A stretch of 64,000 nt of DNA. Source: CBDDBH01 sp965225625. Lineage in GTDB: Bacteria > Pseudomonadota > Gammaproteobacteria > JADZEE01. The stretch lies in contig CBDDBH010000022.1 in the NCBI GenBank assembly GCA_965225625.1, positions 130,213 to 194,212 of the forward strand, read 5' to 3'. This document shows, one piece after another, positions 54,846-63,700 of this stretch. The notes below the pieces were generated by a model. That model saw nothing but the letters and a program-made list of their open reading frames with translations, was not told the origin of the DNA and made no database searches. Position 1 is the stretch's first letter, and each line of letters begins with the position of its first letter. A program made the position numbers and the translations under genes.

Positions 54846-55180
54846 ATGAACCAATTCACCAGCTACACTCCCGTGGCCCTCTACGCAAGGGTATCCAGCG
54901 ACCGTCAGGACGTGGACCTGTCCATCTCCGCACAGCTGCGGGCGCTCAGGGACTACGCACGGAAGAACGGCTACATCGTCCCCGCGAGTACGTGGACGAG
55001 GCCGAGAGCGGACGCATCGCCGACCGCCCCGAGTTCCGCAAGATGATCGACGAGGCCGCCAGGCCCAACGCCGCGTTCCAGGAGATTCTGGTGCGGAGAG
55101 TCCTCCCACCAAACGCTTCAGCGCCAAAGAGCGTGCCAAGGCGGAGGCGCTCGCCGCATCGATGGTAGCCGCGGATTAGC
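54846..55180 (+). pseudogene. Serine recombinase, N-terminal catalytic fragment
   Basis: TPVALYARVSSDRQDVDLSI contains the nucleophile serine motif (YARVSSDRQ) and is followed by AQLRALRDYARKNGY. A frameshift near 54985 moves the continuation YVDEAESGRIADRPEFRKMI to another frame; a short C-terminal piece (RFSAKERAKAEALAASMVA) ends at 55180. The middle and large C-terminal domains are gone. Confidence 0.78.
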
Positions 55181-55182
55181 CA

Positions 55183-55227
55183 GGGTGACATTTTCGCTTT
55201 TCACTTAGGGTGACGTAATCGCTGGAC
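55183..55227. repeat. Solo ISNCY-type right end
   Basis: GGTGACATTTTCGCTTTTCAC and GGTGACGTAATCGCTGGACA resemble the right end of the ISNCY element at 54612-54660 (GGACATTTTCCCTTGACAC, GGACATAATCGCTG). No transposase attached. Confidence 0.55.
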
Positions 55228-55273
55228 AACAACAGATGGACAAGAAACATGATTCACGGCAAGAATAGCATCC

Positions 55274-55385
55274 ATTATCGGATAGACTGGAGATTGACTG
55301 GCCTTGCAGGACCCGAATATCATGCCATCATCTCGTTTGGACTGCCCCTTGAGCCTGAAGACTCCCAATATGGGAAATCCTGGAT
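55274..55385 (+). mobile_element. IS1380-type right-end fragment
   Basis: GGATAGACTGGAGATTGACT to AATATGGGAAATCC matches the non-coding tail at 36767-36868 with scattered substitutions. Everything upstream in the element is missing. Confidence 0.8.
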
Positions 55386-55551
55386 CAGTTGAGGGATTTC
55401 GCTACCAAGGACTAAAGATGAAGAGTGAAGGATGTATCCACATGGACATTCATGATCCCATCACAGCCCAGCGATACAGACCGCCGCCCAATCCGACCAT
55501 GCTCACCGACTCCCGGGCCAGAGGTCACATAGCCCGCTACGGCCACTAGTC

Positions 55552-55728
55552 GTGGGGCTGGACGCGCTGGAGCCACGGGTATTGGACGAGTTGGTCAGCG
55601 ACGCCATCGAGAGGCGAATGGGCCCAGCCTTGTACGACGAGGCGATTGCAGAGAAGGAGTCGGACAGGGGGCTGATCCAGCTGTCGGCCGCATCGGTCCG
55701 GGGCGGAGAGGGCCAACGGGCATGGTAG
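55552..55728 (+). CDS. Possible small protein or gene fragment
   Basis: A 58-codon frame from GTG 55552 (GLDALEPRVLDELVSDAIER, EKESDRGLIQLSAA) with a natural-looking helical composition, ending 39 bp before the zinc-ribbon gene. The start is weak and no family is recognised; it may be the 3' end of a lost gene. Confidence 0.25.
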   Translation: MGLDALEPRVLDELVSDAIERRMGPALYDEAIAEKESDRGLIQLSAASVRGGEGQRAW

Positions 55729-55766
55729 AAAGGGTAGACACAACCAACGAGAGGTGACAGCCGATC

Positions 55767-56333
55767 ATGCCCACTCCATACTGTCCCACCTGCGGTGCGG
55801 AGCAATATCTCGATGAGGACACTTACGACGGATACGAGGGTCCCGTCACGTGCGGAGCGTGCAAGTTTCCGTATGAGGTCACCATTTCCACCGCGCACCC
55901 GCTCATGGGCTTCGGGCAGCCCGCCAGGCTGACCTCGCCTCCTAGATCCGTGATCCCGGCCGAGCTGCTGGAGGAAATCCCACGCGTCCCTGGCAAGATT
56001 TGCCCGACCCTTGTCTCGGCAGCGAGGTGTCTGGCGTTCAACGAGCCCCTTGCGGCCGCGGTTCTGTGTCGCCGCGTGGTCCAGCACGCGCTGCTCGCCG
56101 TGGGCCTAGAAGACGGGCCGCCGACCAAGATGGTCGAGCGGGCGCGCAGTCAAGGCCTCCTATCTGAGATGGCCTACCGCAACTGCATGGCCGCCGTGTT
56201 TATGGGCGGCAAGGCGGCCCATCCACAGGCCGATCCCTTGGACGAGGTGATCAGAGACGACGCCAGGCAGGCCCTGCTGGCAACCCGGGCGGTCCTCAGA
56301 GAGCTGTTTCGATCTAGCGGGCAGAGGGGATGA
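55767..56333 (+). CDS. Zinc-ribbon plus DUF4145-like protein
   Basis: A 188-residue protein. N-terminal CPTCGAEQ and CGACKFPY (Cys6, 9, 29, 32) form a zinc ribbon. The C-terminal half (LVSAARCLAFNEPLAAAVLCRRVVQHAL, then KAAHPQADPLDEVIRDDARQ) follows the DUF4145 pattern (helical, with HPQ/H motif and E..D). DUF4145 proteins frequently accompany restriction and defence genes; function unknown. GAGAGGTGACAGCCGATC precedes ATG 55767. Confidence 0.75.
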   Translation: MPTPYCPTCGAEQYLDEDTYDGYEGPVTCGACKFPYEVTISTAHPLMGFGQPARLTSPPRSVIPAELLEEIPRVPGKICPTLVSAARCLAFNEPLAAAVLCRRVVQHALLAVGLEDGPPTKMVERARSQGLLSEMAYRNCMAAVFMGGKAAHPQADPLDEVIRDDARQALLATRAVLRELFRSSGQRG

Positions 56334-56608
56334 GTGATGCGCCACGGCAGTGTCCAGGGCGAACTCCGACGGAACGCAGGGGCGGTGCGACGCCAGGTGC
56401 CACAACGCGCGACAGACGCAGAGCGACTGCATGTATGGAGGCCGCTATCGCGGCTAGGTTCTCACAGAAACTTTCGAGGCTGTCATCTGAACAATACGAA
56501 GTCATCGATCGCAAGGTAGGCGGCGGCGACTGTTCGGAGCCGACCGCCTTCCCCGTGGCCGTGCCCCACGAGATCGTTCAACACATGCAGTTGCGGCCAC
56601 CGAACTGA
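56330..56608 (+). CDS. Doubtful small frame overlapping the zinc-ribbon gene
   Basis: 92 codons beginning in an ATGA overlap with the preceding stop. The overlap is gene-like, but the composition (many Arg, Thr, Pro) and lack of any motif argue against a real protein. The following 56609-56824 has nothing recognisable. Confidence 0.22.
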   Translation: MSDAPRQCPGRTPTERRGGATPGATTRDRRRATACMEAAIAARFSQKLSRLSSEQYEVIDRKVGGGDCSEPTAFPVAVPHEIVQHMQLRPPN

Positions 56609-56832
56609 CTAGAACCTTTACGTTGAGGTTCGTCATGGACCTGTACTCAGGCGCCAGTCGCCATCCCACGGGGAGGGCGCGGCCCCGAGCGTTTAGGAAG
56701 CCACTGCTTATATTCCCGTTAAGCCCCCGCTCCGGCATCCACTTACTGTGCAGTCCCTCGCCTGCCACGCCCCTATCTAACTCCAACTGTAAAGGGCGGA
56801 GTAATAATGGACCGGCGAGGCGGGGGTGAGCG

Positions 56833-58456
56833 TGTCGATGGTCAGGATAAATGTCCGGCTAAGTGGCCAGCATAAATGTCACTTGTGCTATCCGCGAGGT
56901 TAACAGATGGATCCTACCGGACACGATCTGGGTACAAGAGTGGACTCTCGGCCTCCATGTACTTCTTCGCCGTGTCCCGATGTATGCCCAGTTCCCGTGC
57001 AACTCCTCGAATCGACAGCCCCCTGCGCTTCGCCTTCTGGACAGCGTTCCACCTTGCCGTCTGAAGTGGAGTGGGCTTCCTGTGCTGCATGGCAGGTGCC
57101 TTGCGGACTCTAACGGCGCCGTTGTCGTCAGCATCGCCGGCGTCCACCTCAGCGTCGAGTGCCGCCAGAGCCGCCGCCCAGCGCCTGCCCAGACCGTTGA
57201 GACCGCCATGTGCGGGTGGCCCGTGTGAGGAAGAGCCGTTGAAGCTTCGCAGCAAGCCCGGACGGGGTGGGGCCTCCTGGCTGGGGATGATTTCTCCCTG
57301 GTAACGCACAGCCAGATGGCCGTCCTGGCCTTCCAGCACATCTACCACCGCTCCCGCATAGCTGCGCCGCTCCGTCCCTGGCAGCAGTTGGAGCGTTCTC
57401 CAGCGGTACTTCACAGTGTTGTCCCTGGCCACCCTGCGGCTGTGCCTGAAGCAGAGGACAGTGTCGAGGCAGGCTCCCGGTCCCAACGGGCGGTAGGCAG
57501 TCTCAGGGTGCCGTGCCGCAACGCCGAAGCGAGCGTTGAAGCGGTCAAGGAACTCCTTCAGCACGGCGTTGGCCTCCTCGATGGTGGTTGCACCAGCGAG
57601 TCTGAGCTCGGTCACCAACCTGTCCTGGAACGTTCCAGCGGTGCGCTCCACTCTACCCTTAGCCTGCGGTGACAGGGCGAAGACCATCTGTATGCCGAGC
57701 TCGTCCATAGCACGACTGAACTGTGTGGGTGCACCGGCGCGCCCCGACCCGGGCACGTTCTTGAAGACGGAGTGCCGGTCGGTGTAGAGCGCGATGGGTA
57801 TGCCGTGGCGCTGTATCAGGTCCCTCATCAGCAGGAAGTAGTCGCGGGTGTTCTCCTGCTCGCAGAACAGGGCGTTGACCACGATGCCCGTGGCGTCGTC
57901 CACGGCCAGCAGCAGCGCGAAGGGAGGACCATGGTCTCCAAGCCACCGGTGGTGGCTGCCGTCCACCTGTATCAGCATGCCCTCGCGGGGCATCCGCTGC
58001 CGGCGAACACGGTGCCGGGGGCGGCCGACGGTGGCGTGGGCTCTTCAGAGCGGCACTCGTCAGTATGCGCCGCAGTGTGGTTCGACCGACCTCTATGCCC
58101 TCGCGCTCCCTGAGCAGCTCGCTCAGGTGAGTGTGATTGGTTCCCGAGTAGCGGGACCGCGCAAGGCGCAGCACCTCGGACCTCAGCGACTCTGGCGTCG
58201 CGTTGGGTGCTCGGCGTCCACGATGACCGTGAGCGAGTGCGGCTGCTCCCTCCTCACGGTAAGCCGCCAGGATACGCCTGGTGTGGCGTGTGCTCACTCC
58301 CATCAACGTGGCCGCCTGCTCCATAGTCATGTGCTCTGCCAGCAAGCTGTTGAGGACCCGTAGCCTTGCCTGCTCCTTCTGCGTCAATGTCACATTCTCC
58401 ATAATGTGACATTCTTGCTGGCCAGTTAAGGAGGACGCTTATGCTGGCCATCGACA
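56833..58456 (-). mobile_element. ISNCY-type (ISDol1-like) insertion sequence, second copy
   Basis: 1624 bp with terminal TGTCGATGG...CAGCATAAATG inverted at both ends (left TGTCGATGGTCAGGATAAA, right inverted TGTCGATGGCCAGCATAAG). GGTGAGCG is present on both sides (56825-56832 and 58457-58464), an exact 8-bp target duplication. Related to, but clearly diverged from, the copy at 53019. Confidence 0.9.
56914..58402 (-). pseudogene. ISNCY-family transposase, broken by one base
   Basis: ATG 58402 starts ENVTLTQKEQARLRVLNSLL and stays in frame to about 58022; the rest (REGMLIQVDGSHHRW, LYTDRHSVF, KGRVERTAGTF, to the C-terminal IRGVARELGIHRDTAKKYM) is in another frame to 56914. The shift coincides with a run of five G at 58017-58021 (CCCCC in the coding strand) where the sister copy implies one fewer base. 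Otherwise complete. Confidence 0.88.
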
Positions 58457-58556
58457 GGTGAGCGTTCGGGAGTGGCGCTGCAAAACTGGACCACCCGCCG
58501 CCTTCTATAGAGTTGGAGGCAACTCGATGGAAGGTGTGAAGGATGTACAAAGTGGA

Positions 58557-58757
58557 ATAAGAGATGCGTTTGCAGTCGTAGAGCACCCTTCTTGTCCGTC
58601 TTAATCGTCCTCGTGTCCCCTGCCAGTGGGGTGAAACCGCATTGAAGACAAGGCGACTCCCTGGAGCGCTCTTCCCCTCTTGGCAAGATCGTGGTTGTTC
58701 CCTCCTTCAGCTTGGCGCCGGCGATAACCAGCCGATACGATCCAACACTCCCTGGAA
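58557..58757 (-). mobile_element. IS1380-type fragment (transposase end and tail)
   Basis: From AATAAGAGATGCGTTTGCAG to CCAACACTCCCTGGAA it matches 39826-40026. Both element termini are missing; the transposase C-terminus (GVLDRIGWLSPAPS) remains. Confidence 0.85.
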
Positions 58758-58791
58758 GCCTCGCAGTACTTGTTGAAGTTGTCGTCTAGCA

Positions 58792-59247
58792 TCATGCCTG
58801 GCCCTCCCCTGGGAGGAGATCGTCCAAGATGACGATGGGCAAGTCCTCGACACGGCGAAAGTCGGTGTCGTTGGTGATGAAGAGCGCACAGCCAGCGCGC
58901 AGAGCTGTCGCGGCGTGGAGTGCGTCGGGTGTCGCCAAGCCGGTCTCGGCACGCAGGCGTGCGGCATCTTCGAACACCGCGTATGAGGCCTCCAGCAGTC
59001 TCACCGCATTGGCCCCGAACAGCTCACGGTACTGCATTTCGATCTCCGTGTTGCCATCCCGAATCGGCTTCACCAGCGCCTCCACCACAAGGACGGGGCT
59101 GCTGACGATGGTGAGGTTGCCGTCCTGTGCTCGCTGCCACATCGGTTCCAGAATTGTGCGGTACGGCTCCACACGTTCCACGCTGTAGATAAGGCTGCTG
59201 GCATCCAGGTAGACGAGGCCCGCAGAGGGTAGAACTAGCTGTTCCAC
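58792..59247 (-). CDS. PIN-domain toxin (VapC-like)
   Basis: A 151-residue PIN ribonuclease. VYLDASSLIYSVE (Asp near 15), VVEALVKP (Glu near 55), ATPDALHAATAL (Asp near 107) and FITNDTDFRRV (Asp near 128) supply the four acidic metal ligands. It overlaps the antitoxin gene by 13 bp. In free form such enzymes cut tRNA or rRNA and stop growth. Lies beside the Eco57I-type methylase operon. Confidence 0.88.
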   Translation of the reverse strand: MEQLVLPSAGLVYLDASSLIYSVERVEPYRTILEPMWQRAQDGNLTIVSSPVLVVEALVKPIRDGNTEIEMQYRELFGANAVRLLEASYAVFEDAARLRAETGLATPDALHAATALRAGCALFITNDTDFRRVEDLPIVILDDLLPGEGQA

Positions 59248-59468
59248 GACGCCTTCTCTTGCGCCAAGTAGGCCTTTGCCTCTTCGGCCGTCTGGAACAG
59301 GCGGCGCTCAGGGCCGCTGTTGAGAATTTCCATGACGGAGCGGCCCTTCGCGTTGGGCTCGTGCAGCACCACCACGTCTACTGTCTGTCCCGCCTCCAAC
59401 TCTGGGCTGGTGAATTCCACCCTGCCGCCCGGCTGGACTGTCGTTTTCATGTGCAGTACCTTTTGCAT
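59235..59468 (-). CDS. Antitoxin partner of the PIN toxin (VapB/AbrB-like)
   Basis: A 77-residue protein. MKTTVQPGGRVEFTSPELEA (from residue 7) looks like a small beta-rich DNA-binding or SpoVT/AbrB-type domain, and the tail RRLFQTAEEAKAYLAQEKASW is the toxin-binding helix typical of such antitoxins. Start ATG 59468 follows AAGGAG at nine bases. It probably represses its own operon. Confidence 0.8.
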   Translation of the reverse strand: MQKVLHMKTTVQPGGRVEFTSPELEAGQTVDVVVLHEPNAKGRSVMEILNSGPERRLFQTAEEAKAYLAQEKASWNS

Positions 59469-59524
59469 GGCTAAATCTCCTTTCTACTATCTTCCACACG
59501 CCCAACATGACTATCGCGAGCTAC

Positions 59525-60781
59525 CTAATAGCCCTTCACAGGGAACTCCCGTATCCGGTACGGCGGCTCGTAGCTGGAAACGGATGGATCTGTCGTGAGC
59601 AGACACCTTAGATTGCGAAGCGCCTCGTATACTTTCCAGACAAGTTCGTCTTGACGGTCGTAGAATTTCCTATCGTAGGTATCCTGTTCGACCTTATGTG
59701 ATGGCTTCTGTCGTAGCTTTCTGACTTCCCTCAGGGGCTTGATGATTGCGGACCTTTCCTCAGGAGACGCAGTCGGGTATCGGAGAGAAAGCCATTCATC
59801 CAACATGGAGATCGAGGCTTTCGGGCGCAATTCCAACTCGCTGACACTGATTCTTATACGTTGTTGCCGCTCAATGTCTCCACCGAATGAGGCAATGTTC
59901 AAGTTGTCTGAGAGCATCTTGTCCAGCAATTGGACGAAGTTCTTGTAGTTGCCTTGAGTGGGCTTCACGAAGAAACTAAACTGCGGTGGACGCTTTTCAT
60001 CGTAGGTGTCCCGAAAGAGTGGTAAGCGGCCCAAAAGCTCGAAGAGCTTGTTGATCTCAACCTGCTCAAAGACTATGGCATCGTAGACGGAATTAGCCTC
60101 AACCGGCTGTCCGTCTAAGGTGGCGGTCATGTAGTCTTCAGACACTTCAACCCGGCCGTCAACCAAGAACTCTTTCCAGATGCGTTGAAGTTTCCCAGAC
60201 AGCCTATCGAGCCGGTATAGGTAGACTACGACTACCCTATCGCCCTCCTCTTCGTAACCTAAGCCGAAGGACAAGTCAACCTTGTAGGACTCTTCGAGAT
60301 AGTCACGGTATTCGTCAAGCATTTGAATCCACCCGGAGCGGCCACTAAATCGGAATTCATACCGAGGATCACGTTGGTAGTATTCCAACACATCCAGTCG
60401 AAAGGGAACGAGGACTAGCTTAGGGTTTGCTAACACCATGAGCTTGGTAAAGGGCCGGTCGTCGTACGTGTTTAGGTCAATTGCTTCCGCTATAGACTCA
60501 ACGGTAGGATAGAGACAAACTGAGCGCGATTCTCGGTCATCGAACCACCGCAACTGTTCCTCGATTGAACTCCTGACCATCTTGACATGAGGATTGGTTT
60601 GAAAAGGTGAGGGTAGTGAAACCCTACCAGCTTTGACCAGTGGCACGACGACTTCCCGCAGCCGCTTCGGATGGGCACCAAGGTCGCTAGCTAAACGGGA
60701 AAGGGGCAGGCCGTTGTAGTCCCCGGACGCCAGGTAGTGCGAAACAATCTGGCTTTCGATTGTCTTCTCATCTATCCTCAT
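59525..60781 (-). CDS. Winged-helix protein of unknown function linked to the methylase
   Basis: A 418-residue protein. The start at ATG 60781 lies one base after the methylase stop, with GGAGGG inside the methylase end, so the genes are coupled. The N-terminus (about 8-75: SQIVSHYLASGDYNGLPLSR, LGAHPKRLREVVVPLVKAG) resembles a winged helix; the remainder is mixed alpha-beta, with no nuclease motif I can identify. It may be a specificity, regulatory or effector partner of the methylase. No known family recalled. Confidence 0.62.
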   Translation of the reverse strand: MRIDEKTIESQIVSHYLASGDYNGLPLSRLASDLGAHPKRLREVVVPLVKAGRVSLPSPFQTNPHVKMVRSSIEEQLRWFDDRESRSVCLYPTVESIAEAIDLNTYDDRPFTKLMVLANPKLVLVPFRLDVLEYYQRDPRYEFRFSGRSGWIQMLDEYRDYLEESYKVDLSFGLGYEEEGDRVVVVYLYRLDRLSGKLQRIWKEFLVDGRVEVSEDYMTATLDGQPVEANSVYDAIVFEQVEINKLFELLGRLPLFRDTYDEKRPPQFSFFVKPTQGNYKNFVQLLDKMLSDNLNIASFGGDIERQQRIRISVSELELRPKASISMLDEWLSLRYPTASPEERSAIIKPLREVRKLRQKPSHKVEQDTYDRKFYDRQDELVWKVYEALRNLRCLLTTDPSVSSYEPPYRIREFPVKGY

Positions 60782-60782
60782 G

Positions 60783-63700
60783 TTATCCCTCCCGCCCCAT
60801 CCGGTACTTGATGTCGTAGTTGATGATGAAATCCAGTTCCTCCTCTGTGAATCCGTAGTGCTCTGCCAGTACGTGGTCGATTTCGTCGATGATGGGCTTG
60901 GACCCTCCAGCAAAGAACTCCTCATACGTAATAGAGTCGCCATTCTTGGTGTCTATCGTCTTCCTAGTGGCCTTCTCGTGGAGGTCATTCATAAGTGCAC
61001 GGCTCAATCGTATGAGACGAGAGTCCCCTATGGCCGAATCGGCCAACGGGAAGTTACGGACTAGCGTGTTGCTGAGGTGGAAGCAGTCGCTGTACGTGAC
61101 GAAGTATACGTAGAACAGGGAGCTGTTGATAATTGCACCAATACAATGTGCTGGCGACGATTCATCTGTATAAAGATAGCGTCCATGAGGAGGTGCGCCT
61201 TCCAGGCCATGTTTTGAGTAGAAGGGTAGCCCGTAAGTAGCTTTAGCCCAATACTGCATGGCCTCCTGGTAAAAGACGAACTCGCTAGTGGCCACACGTC
61301 GGATATGTAGAGAAACCGGTCGCGTTGCTCTATCACCTAACCGGTCGACTAGACAAGCTTGAGAGTCAGTGGCCAGCTTTGGAAAGATACCTTGATGGCT
61401 GGCAATATCAGGGACGCTGATGAAAGCGATCTGATGGAACAGATGCTCCCTGACTGTGGAGAACCATCTCTGATATTTCGTTCCATGAATCGAACACTTC
61501 GTTCTGCCAGCTTGTACCTGGGTCAGGAATATGACGCTTCGACAATGCTGCAAGCCTTCAAACAATTTACCTGGTCTGTCGTCAAACGGGATATAGTAGA
61601 ACCGGCTGCTATTCTTGACAAGAAACTTTCGAAAACCGGCCATTCGTGAGGAACTCAGGAATGGGAGTTGCACTATGAAACTAAACCAACCCCGTTGAGA
61701 CGCGATAGCGATGCTTCGTTCCGCGCACAGGGCATACACGTTGCCACACCGCTCCGTCTCATAGGCACGAACCTGATATTCCTTCTTGGTCGCTGAGTAC
61801 TCGCGCCATGGCGGATTGCCTATAACTACGTCAAAGCCGCCCTTGTTCATGATGCTGTAGAATTCTACGAACCAGTGGAAGGGCTGGTGAGTAGTTCGCC
61901 AACGTCGGTAGGCGGACTGATCGTGGGGAACTATCTCGTACTCGACGGCCAGGTAACGGTCGAGTTCGGAACGGAGGCTGTCGAGTCGTTTGCGCAGGTC
62001 TGCCTTGTGAGCGGTCGTGATCTCGCCGCCCAACACAGTCTGTTGCTGTCTGAAGCGATCGAAAGCGCGGCTAGCTATCTCCGCATTCTCTTTGATACGC
62101 CGTATAGCCTCCTTCTCTTCCTCGAACATTACCATTTTTCCTTGGTCAGCACCTTGCTCCCTGACGCTGCGCATCGCATGGCGCACGGCGTCCAGCGAAG
62201 TGAATCCCACCAGCGTGTTGCCGGCGCGGACGTTGAAGTCGATGTCCGGCAGCGGCTCTATCTGGTCGTATTTCTCCAGCTGCGCGACCAGCTTCAGGAA
62301 GAGACGCAACTTGCAGATTTCGACGGCGGATTCCTCAATGTCCACGCCGTAGAGGTTGTTCAGCACGATGGACTTGAGGATGAAGTAACGCTCGCTGGGG
62401 TGTTTGTCCACTTGCTCCAGGATTCGTCGAAAGTCTCCCAGGTGCTCCGGCCTGCGCTTGCGCCCAGACCTTTCGGCGTCGTCCAAGAAGCCGCGCATCC
62501 CCTCCAAGCAGGCGGTGTATAGAGGTTCCAGGACATTGAGGGCGGCAAAGAGGAACGCGCCTGAGCCGCAGGTAGGGTCGAGGACCGACACGTCCCGCAT
62601 GGCGTGCCAGAAGGCGCGCAGGAGCTCCGGCCCCTCACTCTGGGCAATGACGTCCCCGGCGAACCGCTCGACGTCCAGGTTCAGGGTGATGAAGTCGTTG
62701 ATCTCGGTGACCTCACCCGCCGCTAGCTTGACGCGGACCTGGGCATGGCGCTGCCGGCGGGCCACGACCTCGCGCCACGTCTCGGTTGGCAGGGCGTAGT
62801 CGTCCGGTGCAGCGGCGTTCCAGCCACCGCGCTTGGATACGTCGTCAATGCCGGCGGCAGTCTCGCCGGGCAGATCGAAGGGCAAGTCGAGGCGGGTCGG
62901 ATTCTGGGCGTCGCGGGCGCTCCACGTTATGCCATGGCCGACGGCCGGGTAGACGTAGCGGTCAGGGTCTTCTTGCAGCAGCCGCCACACGCCCCCGTCC
63001 GGCCCAAAGGCCACCGGGCACTCCTTCCTGACGGCGTCGAACAGGAAGGGGATGACGGTGTTGCGCGAGATGTAGCCGGTGATGTCCTCCTTGGTGTAGT
63101 AGGCCCCCATCTGCTTCTGGTTGACGTACTTCTCGAAGATGTAGCCGAGCACGTCGGGGTTGATCTCGTTGTCCTCCCGGTAGGGCCGCTCGTCCAGGTG
63201 CCAGCGGTAGCCGTCGAAGAAGTCGAAGACCCGCGCGAAGGCGGCGTCCGGGATGGTGATGTCGGGGTTGTCCCGTTCCAGGTCGTGAACGTCGAACAGG
63301 CCGCCGTTGAGGAAGGGGACCCTGCCCAGCAGCGCGGCCAGGTCAGGGGCGCGCTGCGCATCGGGCTGGCCGAGACCCTCGTGGAACAGCCGCAAGAGGA
63401 AGAGGCGGTAGAACTGCTGGAAGCGCCCGCCGCCGCTCTGCTCCTGCACCATCTTGAGGCGGTTGCGCAGGTAGTCTAGGTCTTCGTCGAGGAAGCCTTG
63501 CTTTTGGACGAAGTAGACAAACATCATCCGGTTGAGCATGAGGGAGGCGTACCAGTCGCGGTCGCCCTCGGCCGTGATGCCCTCGATGAAGTTCCCGAAG
63601 GCCTTCAGCTCCTTCTGGAACCGTTCGTAGAAACGCTTGGTGATCTTCTCGACGTCCAACGCTGCCCGGACCCGGGATGCGACAAGGGCGATGTTCAGCG

